A stretch of DNA of 64,000 nt from JAXGXJ01 sp963829545 (lineage in GTDB: Bacteria > Actinomycetota > Thermoleophilia > RBG-16-64-13), in the NCBI GenBank assembly GCA_963829545.1, contig CAWHIX010000007.1:1-64000 (forward strand), given 5' to 3'. The translations under genes were made by a program, and so were the position numbers. This document shows, piece by piece, positions 56,871-64,000 of the stretch (its first letter is position 1; each line of letters begins with the position of its first letter). Under the pieces are notes generated by a model that was given only the letters and a program-made list of their open reading frames with translations, had not been told where the DNA came from and did no database searches.

Positions 56871-58705
56871 ATGTGCGGAATCGTCGGGTATGTCGGTAAA
56901 CGCCCCTGCCGGGACATCCTCTTCCGGGGTCTCCGTAAGCTCGAGTACCGGGGATACGACTCGGCCGGGATCTCCATCACCGAGGGGGGCAGTCTGCGGC
57001 TGGTCCATTCGGTGGGGAACCTGGACCATCTCGAAGGGCTTCTGGAGGAACTCGGCGACACGGGCACGGTGGGCATCGCCCACACCCGCTGGGCGACGCA
57101 CGGCCGGCCTTCCAACGAGAACGCTCACCCCCACACCGACTGCACGGGCCGTTTCGCCATCGTCCTCAACGGCATCGTGGAGAACTACATGGCTTTGCGG
57201 GCCGAACTACAGGACGAAGGCCACACCTTCACCTCCGAGACCGACGCCGAGGTGGTCGCCCACCTCATCGAGCGGGCCTACGACGGCTCGCTGCAGGGAG
57301 GCCGTGGTCGCTGCCTACCGGCAGATGGAGGGTCACTTCACCTACTGCGCGGTGGCCGTGGAAGAGCCTGAGGTGATCGTGGCCGTGCGCAAGGAGACCC
57401 CGCTCGTGGTCGGCCTGGGCGAGGGCGAGAACTTCCTGGCTTCCGCCATCTCCGCCTTTATGGCCGAGACGCGCCTGGTGGTGTTCCCCGACGATGGGCA
57501 GATCGTCGTGGTCAAGTCGGACGGCGTCGAACTGTCCACTCTGGACGGCGCGTCTGTCGACTGGCAGGCGCAGGAGGTCGATTGGGACGAGGAGGCGGCC
57601 GAGAAGGCCGGCTACGAGACCTTCATGCTCAAAGAGATCCACGAGCAGCCCATCGCGCTGGCCGACACCCTCGTCGAGCGCATCGGTCCCAGCGGCGAAG
57701 TGGTGCTGGACGGTCTGGGCCTGAGCGCCGAGACGCTCCAGGGCATGCGCCGGGTCATCATCGTGGCCTGCGGGACCTCTTACCACGCCGGCTTGGTGGG
57801 CAAGTACCTGCTGGAACGCTGGGCGCGCATCCCCGTCGAGGTGGAGGTCGCCTCGGAGTTCCGCTACCGCGCGCCCGTGATCGGAGACGACTGTCTGTGC
57901 GTGGCCATCAGCCAGTCGGGGGAGACGGCCGACACCCTGGCGGCCATGCGGCTGGCCCGGCAGGCGGGTGCCCGCGTGCTGGCGGTGACGAACATCGTGG
58001 GGTCGCAGGCCACCCGGGAGGCCGACGGGGTGCTCTTCACCCGCGCCGGTCTGGAGATCGGGGTGGCGGCCACCAAGACCTTCCTCACCCAGGTGCTGGC
58101 ACTGACGCTCTTTGCTCTGCACTGCGGCTCGGTCAGGGGGCATCTCGGCGCGGCGGAGGTGCGGAGCGCTCACCGCCGAACTGCGGCTGGTCCCACGCAT
58201 GCTGGGTGACTACCTGGAAGACGGCGCGGCCGGTCGTGTGGAGGAGGTGGCCGCCCGTTACGCGGACAAGTGCTTCTTCATGTCGCTGGGCCGCAACCTG
58301 ACCCTTCCCATCGCCCTGGAGGGGGCGTTGAAGCTCAAGGAGATCTCCTACATACCCACCGAGGCCTACGCTGCCGGAGAGATGAAGCACGGCCCCATCG
58401 CCCTTCTCGACGAAGGCTCGCCCGTGCTGGTCGTGGCTACGGACAGTCCTGTGTACGACAAGCTCATGTCCAACGTGCAGGAGGTCAAAGCCCGGGGCGC
58501 GCTGGTGATAGCGGTGGCCTCCGAAGGCAACGATTCCATCGCAGAGGTAGCCGACGACGTGTTCTACGTTCCCCGGTCGGCCGAGCCTCTGTCGCCGCTA
58601 CTGGCCGTGGTCCCCCTGCAACTCTTCGCGTACTACGTGGCGAAGCACCGGGGCGAGAAGGTCGATCAGCCCCGGAACCTGGCCAAGACCGTCACCGTGG
58701 AGTGA
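56871..58705 (+). CDS. glmS: Glutamine-fructose-6-phosphate aminotransferase (two frame breaks)
   Basis: About 610 residues after removing an extra G at 57296-57298 and another at 58163-58164. ATG 56871 is chosen because GGAGG is 10 bp upstream and Cys2 must be N-terminal for the amidotransferase (MCGIVGYVG). GIAHTRWATHG and the two SIS domains (CGTSYHAGLVGKYLLE, SQSGETADTL) follow, ending NLAKTVTVE. It makes glucosamine-6-phosphate for peptidoglycan. Confidence 0.93.
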
Positions 58706-58707
58706 AC

Positions 58708-60789
58708 GTGCCGCCGCGCCCCGACCGCCCTGGAGGCAGACACGGAGGCGGAGCCGGGCGCTGCGGTCTGGACCTGGTGGAAGTCGATCGTTTTCGGGCC
58801 GCTCTCGAGCGGCACCCGCGGCTGAAGGAGCGTCTCTTCACTCCCGCCGAGCTCGCCTATTGCCTGAGCCGGGGGAGACCCCATCTCCATTTGGCGGCGC
58901 GCTTCGCCGCGAAGGAGGCGATTGGTAAACTCGTGGGGAGCGGGGTGGTTTCCTGGCAGGAGATCGAACTGGCCGGAGGAGATCCCCCTCGTCCCGTCCT
59001 TCACGGCTGCACGGCGGCGCTGGCAGGCGCACGAGGCATCGAGACGCTGGACGTCTCTCTCTCGCACGTCGATGTGGTCGCGGGGGCTTGTGTGATAGCG
59101 GTCGCGCGGTCTGGGGGAGGAGCCGAGATGGACAGTTCGAGGTTCGAGGCGTACGCTGAGGGGCCCGCAGGTGCGCCCACGCCGGAATCCATCGCTACGC
59201 CCGGCTTTCCGTCCACGCCGGGCCTGCTCGGCTTTCACGATCTGAGCGAGCGCACCGCGGTGTTCACGCCCCAGCAGGTACGGGAGCTGGACCGGGCCAC
59301 CATCGAGGACATCGGAGTGCCCGGGCCTGTGCTCATGGAGCGGGCCGCCCTGGGCGTCAGCGCCCTCGTCCAGGCGCGCTATCCGGACCGCCACACATTG
59401 ATCGTCTGTGGACCGGGAAACAACGGGGGTGACGGCCTGGCGGCCGCCAGACAGCTTCACCTGGCCGGTCATCCCACCGCCTGTGTGGTCGCAGTCTCCT
59501 CCCCCGCCGAACTCAGCCCCGACGCCGCTCTCAACTTCCGTGCCGCGCAGAAGGCGGGGGTGAATCTGCGCACGGGTGAGGTGCCCGACTATCTCTGGGA
59601 CGAGACCGAAGTGGTGGTCGATTGTCTCCTGGGCACCGGAGCCAGGGGAGAGATGCGGGGACGCATCAGCGAGTGGGCGCGGCGCATCAACGACGCCCGC
59701 GCGCGGGGTGTCCCGGTCGTGGCGGTGGACGTGCCCTCAGGAGTGGACGCGGCCACCGGCAGCAAGGCCGCCGACACGGTAGCGGCCGACGTCACCATCA
59801 CCTTCCACGCCGCCAAGAGCGGGTTGGTGTGCCCTCCGGGGTCGGAGGCCGCCGGAGAGGTCGTGGTGTGGGACATCGGACTCCCCGCCTTCCTCGAACC
59901 AGAACCCGACCTCTGGGTGGTGAGTGGCGACGACGTGAACGTGCCCGGCCGCCGGGTCGACGACCACAAGTACCGAGCGGGCTATGTGGCCGTCGTGGCC
60001 GGTTCGCGCGCCTACCCCGGCGCCGCCTGGCTGGCGGCGCAGGGCGCCTTGCTGACCGGTGCGGGCTACGTACGCCTGCTCATGCCCTCGGGCGCCGCAG
60101 ACGGAGTGCGGGGCAGGCTGGTGGAGGTAGTGCTGCAGGAGATCGGAGCCGGCGATCGTCTCGACGACGCGGAGCACGTGCTGGAGGTCTTGGCCGACGA
60201 CCGCCTGGGGGCCGTCGTTATCGGTCCAGGCCTGGGTCGCGCAGAGGCTACGGCCGACGCCGTCCGCCTGATCGTCCTCGAAAGCACCCACCCCGCCGTC
60301 CTCGACGCCGACGGACTCTTCGCCTTCAACGGGGCCGGGGCCAGCCTGCGCGGGCGGGAAGGTCTCGTGCTCACGCCCCACCTAGGCGAACTGGCCGCTC
60401 TTCTCTCCGTGCCCGTGAGCGACCTCGCCGTCTCCTCGCTGTCCGCCGCCCGGCGGGCTGCGGAGCAGACGGGCCAAGTAGTGCTGCTCAAGGGGTCTTC
60501 GACGGTCATCGTCGCTCCCTCGGGGCAGACCCGCGTGGTCGCCCAGGGTCCCCCGCAACTGGCGTCGGCAGGCACGGGTGACGTCCTCTCCGGTGTCATC
60601 GGCGCCCTGCTTGGGAAGGGTGTGGAGCCCTTCGAAGCCGCCTATGCCGGTGCATGGATCCACGCCGAGGCGGGACGGTTGGGGGCGGAGGAGTATCCCC
60701 AGGGCCTTCCCGCGGGAGCCCTCCTCGACTTCCTCCCATTTGTCATCTCTGACCATCTTTACGAAAGGGGACCCTCGTGGACGACCTGA
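58708..60789 (+). CDS. AcpS-Nnr fusion: holo-ACP synthase plus NAD(P)HX epimerase/dehydratase
   Basis: 693 residues from GTG, 2 bp after glmS. Residues about 20-130 are AcpS: CGLDLVEVDRF and ARFAAKEAIGKL carry the Mg-binding Asp and Glu. It transfers phosphopantetheine to ACP. From about 175 come YjeF_N (CGPGNNGGDGLAAARQL, epimerase) and YjeF_C (GSRAYPGAAW, GTGDVLSGVIGALLG, dehydratase), which repair hydrated NAD(P)H. An internal GGAGGA-N6-ATG at about 59128 may give a separate Nnr product. Neighbouring acpS and nnr genes are common, so a lost stop codon through a sequence error is an alternative. Confidence 0.85.
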   Translation: MPPRPDRPGGRHGGGAGRCGLDLVEVDRFRAALERHPRLKERLFTPAELAYCLSRGRPHLHLAARFAAKEAIGKLVGSGVVSWQEIELAGGDPPRPVLHGCTAALAGARGIETLDVSLSHVDVVAGACVIAVARSGGGAEMDSSRFEAYAEGPAGAPTPESIATPGFPSTPGLLGFHDLSERTAVFTPQQVRELDRATIEDIGVPGPVLMERAALGVSALVQARYPDRHTLIVCGPGNNGGDGLAAARQLHLAGHPTACVVAVSSPAELSPDAALNFRAAQKAGVNLRTGEVPDYLWDETEVVVDCLLGTGARGEMRGRISEWARRINDARARGVPVVAVDVPSGVDAATGSKAADTVAADVTITFHAAKSGLVCPPGSEAAGEVVVWDIGLPAFLEPEPDLWVVSGDDVNVPGRRVDDHKYRAGYVAVVAGSRAYPGAAWLAAQGALLTGAGYVRLLMPSGAADGVRGRLVEVVLQEIGAGDRLDDAEHVLEVLADDRLGAVVIGPGLGRAEATADAVRLIVLESTHPAVLDADGLFAFNGAGASLRGREGLVLTPHLGELAALLSVPVSDLAVSSLSAARRAAEQTGQVVLLKGSSTVIVAPSGQTRVVAQGPPQLASAGTGDVLSGVIGALLGKGVEPFEAAYAGAWIHAEAGRLGAEEYPQGLPAGALLDFLPFVISDHLYERGPSWTT

Positions 60790-61241
60790 AAGTCCGGGAC
60801 ATCATGCAGCCGGACGTCATTACCGTGGGCCCGGACGCTACCATCCGCGAGTTGGCCGGCATCCTCGCCGAGCACAAGATCAGCGGGGTGCCTGTGGTGG
60901 ACGAGTCCGGCAAGGTGCTGGGCATGGTGAGCGAATCCGACGTCATCTTGCAGGACGCCGAGTTCCATTTCCCCTACTACATCCAGTTCCTGGAGAGCGT
61001 CATCTATCTGCAGAGCCTGGCCAAGTTCGAGGAGCGTTTCCGTAAGACCTTCGGAACGAAGGTGTCCGAGGTGATGAGTGACAAGCCCGTACAGATCTCC
61101 CCTGACGCCTCCATCCATGCCGCCGCTACCCTTATGGCCGACCACAAGGTGGACCGGCTCCCCGTCATCGACCACTGGCGCTTGGTGGGGATAGTCACCC
61201 GTGGCGACATCGTGCGGGCCATAGCCGAGAGCAAAGCGTAG
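60777..61241 (+). CDS. CBS-domain pair protein
   Basis: 154 residues from GTG, overlapping the nnr end by 13 bp. Two CBS repeats (VRDIMQPDVITVGPDATI, and VSEVMSDKPVQISPDASI) separated by an aromatic helix region. Such pairs bind adenine nucleotides; the target is unknown. Confidence 0.88.
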   Translation: MDDLKVRDIMQPDVITVGPDATIRELAGILAEHKISGVPVVDESGKVLGMVSESDVILQDAEFHFPYYIQFLESVIYLQSLAKFEERFRKTFGTKVSEVMSDKPVQISPDASIHAAATLMADHKVDRLPVIDHWRLVGIVTRGDIVRAIAESKA

Positions 61242-61275
61242 CGACCTACGCTACGGACGATAATGATGGAGGATC

Positions 61276-61629
61276 ATGTCGAAGAAAGAGACACGTAGAG
61301 CCGCCCGTCAGGCCTTTCCCGGTGGGCCGCCGACCGTGCAGAGGCGCGACCACATCCGGGGGACGAAGCCGCAGCCGACGAGCAAGAAGAAGCCCGGCGC
61401 GCCCAATCTGCGGCCCCCGAGCCTGAAACGCGCCGTCATCCAGGGCGCGATCTTGGCCGCGCTCTACTTCATCCTCATCCGCTTCATCTGGAAGCAGGAG
61501 GGCGGCAACGCCGTCACCTACGTCCTCTTCCCGCTGGTCGCGTTCGTGGCGTACACGGCGATCGCCTACGGCATCGACAAGTACATGTACCAGAGGCGTC
61601 TGCGCAAGCTCAAGGGTCAAACGAAGTAG
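61276..61629 (+). CDS. Small membrane protein of unknown function
   Basis: 117 residues. A basic, Pro-rich cytoplasmic head (1-48) precedes two membrane helices (about 51-66 and 77-98), and the basic tail is YMYQRRLRKLKGQTK. No family recognised. GGAGG lies 7 bp before ATG. Confidence 0.75.
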   Translation: MSKKETRRAARQAFPGGPPTVQRRDHIRGTKPQPTSKKKPGAPNLRPPSLKRAVIQGAILAALYFILIRFIWKQEGGNAVTYVLFPLVAFVAYTAIAYGIDKYMYQRRLRKLKGQTK

Positions 61630-61665
61630 GAGTCCGGTAGAAACCGAAGCTGGGGGAGGTCCCGC

Positions 61666-62971
61666 GTGATCGAGGAGGTGGCGGCGGAGACCCTGCGTCG
61701 CCGCCGGACCCGAGGTTGGCTGGTCGGAGGCACGGTCCGGGATCGCAGGTCGGGGCGCTTCTCTCCGGACCTGGACATCGTGGTGGAGGACGATCCCCGG
61801 CAGGTGGCGAGGGACGTCGCTGCGCAACTCGGCCTTCCCTGGTTTGCCCTCTCCGCACGCCACGGCGCCTACCGGGTGATGGCCCCCGAAGGCCACCTGG
61901 ACGTCGCGGCCCTGCAGGGAATCGGCATCGAAGACGATCTCAGCCGGCGCGATTTCACGGTGAACGCCATGGCGCTCCCTCTGTCCGGAGGGGACCTGGT
62001 CGATCCCTTCGGCGGGTCGGAGCATCTCCGTGCCGGTCTGCTCGTGGCGGTCTCGGACCGCATCTTCCGCGACGATCCTCTGCGCCTCCTGCGCGCGCCT
62101 CGCTTTCGTCACGTGCTGGGCATGCGACTCGATGCCTCTTTGGAGGACCTTCTACGCGCCCAGGCCGGCTTGGTGGCGGGGGCGGCCGGCGAACGGGTGG
62201 TCACCGAGATGGTCCTCACGCTTGCCGACGGCCGAACGAGCGCCGCGGTGGGTCTGTGGGACGATCTCGGTCTCCTGGCGGCCCTCCTGCCCGAACTCGG
62301 ACCCGCCGGATGACCGACGGCCTCTGGAAGAACTGGACCGTCTGCTCTCGAGCCCCGGGATTCTGGCAACGGGGAAGACCGCGGATGCGCTCGCCCGGCG
62401 TCTGCAAGTTCCGGTGGACGGGGTCTTTCCGCGTCCTGTGGCTCTACGGCTGGCCATGCTTCTGCGGGAACTGGAGCCCGCGTCCGTGGATGGCATCGCC
62501 CGCCGCCTGAAGCTCTCGACGGCCATGGGCACCTTGCTGCAACGGACGAGCGCCTGCTTCACGTCCGGCCGCTGCCGGGGGGCTCTGGCGGCCGGGGCAC
62601 GGTCCGCCCGCTGCATGGTCCTGTTCCTCTGGGCAGCCGAGCCCTGGGAGCCCGAAGTGCTGCTGTTGGGCGCGGCCGCGGCCGCGCAGGCCGCGCCGCA
62701 CGAGCCGGGGGTCGGCGTGGCCGCGCAGGCCGCGGTCCGGTCGCTCCTCGATGCCTGGGCGCTGCGCGAACGCCGGGGTGTCCCTCCTCCGCCGGTGGAC
62801 GGGGACTTCCTCATGGCGCGCTTGGGGGTGGGTCCCGGCCCGCTGCTGGGCCGGCTGCTGCGCGAAGTGCGCCTGGCCTGGGAGGCGGGGGAGGCTTCGA
62901 TCGTCGACGACCTTCTGGCGGTGGCGCGTGCGGCACTCGATCCGACCGAGGCCGGCCCGGTGCCGACCTAG
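61666..62971 (+). CDS. CCA tRNA nucleotidyltransferase / poly(A) polymerase family (one frame break)
   Basis: About 434 residues from GTG after removing an extra G at 62299-62300. The N-terminal nucleotidyltransferase head has VGGTVRD and DLDIVV (catalytic Asp pair), then SRRDFTVNAMAL and DPLRLLRAPRF. The all-alpha tail lacks an obvious HD motif and is Ala-rich. Needed at least for tRNA-Met here, whose CCA is not fully encoded. Confidence 0.85.
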
Positions 62972-62972
62972 C

Positions 62973-63084
62973 AGGCTGCTGAAGAAGGACGCTTCGCAGC
63001 AAGAACACGATCGGCGCGAGCGAGGACGTGCTTGCATGCCGCCGAGTGCGCTCTGGCAGCCGGGGCTTCGTTCCTCAGCAGCCT
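62973..63084. repeat. MITE-like element between cca and rpmE
   Basis: AGGCTGCTGAAGAA (62973-62986) recurs in inverse at 63071-63084 with one mismatch, flanking 84 bp. The ends resemble the CAGGCTGCTGAAAAAG termini common in short non-autonomous elements. No coding potential. Confidence 0.55.
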
Positions 63085-63157
63085 CCTAGGGGTCGTGGTA
63101 TCATATTCTGCCTTTCTGGGGTCGATATATTCAGCATCACGTGTCATTGGAGGCACC

Positions 63158-63370
63158 TTGAAGGACGGCATACATCCCAACTACGTGGATAGCAAAGTGG
63201 TTTGCTCGTGCGGCGAGACGTTCATGACCCGTTCGACCCTGCCCGAGATCAAAGTCGAGGTCTGCTCCGCTTGCCATCCGTTCTACACCGGCAAGCAGAA
63301 GCTGGTCGACACCGCCGGCCGGGTGGAGAGGTTCAACAAGAAGTACCGCCGCCCCGAGACGACCAAGTAG
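63158..63370 (+). CDS. rpmE: 50S ribosomal protein L31 (bL31), zinc-binding
   Basis: 70 residues from TTG 63158, 4 bp after GGAGG: MKDGIHPNYVDSKVVCSCG. Zinc Cys are CSCG and CSACHPFYTGKQK. TATCAT at 63099-63104 may be its -10. Confidence 0.93.
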   Translation: MKDGIHPNYVDSKVVCSCGETFMTRSTLPEIKVEVCSACHPFYTGKQKLVDTAGRVERFNKKYRRPETTK

Positions 63371-63382
63371 CTCAGGGTCGGC

Positions 63383-64000
63383 ATGCCCGCCGATCTCAAA
63401 GTCACCCTCCTCCAGCATACCCCGGCACCTGAGCGTGCCGTGGCGTCGGCCGGGCGCCTCTGCTATGCGCCCGTCAGCGCCGCGCAGTTGAAGGAGGATA
63501 TGGCCGACGATGAGGTGCGGCGTCTGGTCGCCGGGCTGGTGCGTTCGGGCCATATGAGCGCCTTGGAACACGCCGGCTTCACCTTCGCCATCGACGGCAT
63601 CTCGCGGGCCTGCTCCCACCAGTTGGTGAGGCACAGAGTAGCCTCCTACAGCCAGCAGTCGCAGCGTTACGTGCGCTTCAGCTCCGAGGAGGAGTTCGTG
63701 GTCCCTCCGCGGATCATGGCATCCTCCGAGGCCCGTGAGGTCTTCTACCAGGCCATGACCCATGCCCGTGAGGCCTACGAGCGTCTGGTGGAACTCGGGC
63801 TGGCTGAGGGACGGGGCAAAGAGTCGGTCTTCGAGGACGCCCGTTTCGTGCTGCCCAACGCAGCCGAGACCAAGATAGTGGTGACTATGAACGCCCGCGA
63901 GCTCCGGCACTTCTTTGCGATACGTTGCTGCCGCCGGGCACAATGGGAGATCAACAGGCTGGCCTGGGTCATGCGCCATCTGGCCCTGGCGGTCGCGCCG
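63383..64000 (+). CDS. thyX: Flavin-dependent thymidylate synthase ThyX, 3' truncated by window edge
   Basis: 206 codons are visible from ATG 63383 (MPADLKVTLLQHTPAPERAV). The ThyX motif RHRVASYSQQSQRYVRF is complete, followed by PNAAETKIVVTMNARELRHF. It makes dTMP from dUMP with FAD and methylenetetrahydrofolate. The frame is open at base 64000. Confidence 0.94.
   Translation, partial: MPADLKVTLLQHTPAPERAVASAGRLCYAPVSAAQLKEDMADDEVRRLVAGLVRSGHMSALEHAGFTFAIDGISRACSHQLVRHRVASYSQQSQRYVRFSSEEEFVVPPRIMASSEAREVFYQAMTHAREAYERLVELGLAEGRGKESVFEDARFVLPNAAETKIVVTMNARELRHFFAIRCCRRAQWEINRLAWVMRHLALAVAP

Overview
The window is GC-rich, gene-dense bacterial chromosome. The RNA polymerase subunits, elongation factors and ribosomal proteins look actinobacterial: the RpoC clamp region resembles Actinomycetota, and S14, L31, L33 and L36 are all zinc-binding forms. 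GTG and TTG starts are common. The accessory genes (oxygen-independent molybdenum enzymes, methylmalonyl-CoA mutase, thiolase) suggest a deep-branching, probably anaerobic actinobacterium. I cannot place it more precisely from sequence alone.

Layout. 1-4.3 kb: the end of a thiolase, a B3/4-domain protein, a LarA-like nickel racemase homologue and an Eis-type acetyltransferase. 4.3-7.5 kb: an aquaporin remnant, a large hairpin, a strong promoter, then tRNA-Tyr, tRNA-Thr, tRNA-Met, rpmG, tRNA-Trp, secE, nusG, rplK and rplA. 7.7-9.5 kb: an exported-protein gene sits between rplA and rplJL. 9.7-21.1 kb: rpoB, rpoC, rpsL, rpsG, fusA. 21.2-38.7 kb: tuf followed by a nearly uninterrupted S10-spc-alpha superoperon to rplQ and truA. 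38.7-54.8 kb: an accessory island. 54.8-64 kb: rplM-rpsI, a PLP racemase-like gene, glmS, an acpS-nnr fusion, a CBS protein, cca, rpmE and the start of thyX.

The island lies between truA and rplM, which are neighbours in many bacteria. It encodes three paralogous molybdopterin enzymes of the pyrogallol-phloroglucinol transhydroxylase type, called TH1, TH2 and TH3 here. It also has one three-cluster Fe-S subunit, the mutase/MeaB/epimerase set that takes methylmalonyl-CoA to succinyl-CoA, two closely related TetR regulators, a receiver protein and a VapBC-like toxin-antitoxin pair. TH2 carries an N-terminal SCP2-like (lipid-carrier) domain. A reasonable but unproven reading is an inducible anaerobic pathway for a hydroxylated aromatic or lipophilic ring compound that yields propionyl-CoA units.

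The clearest novelty in the core genes is RpoC. Its C-terminus carries a domain that aligns with the alpha-subunit C-terminal domain encoded 20 kb downstream.

Twelve single-base frame breaks interrupt otherwise conserved genes (B3/4 twice, rpoB, rpoC, fusA, TH1, meaB, TH2, TH3, glmS twice, cca). Most lie at short G or C runs, and restoring one base gives full-length products. I treat them as probable sequencing or assembly errors and annotate each gene as one CDS.
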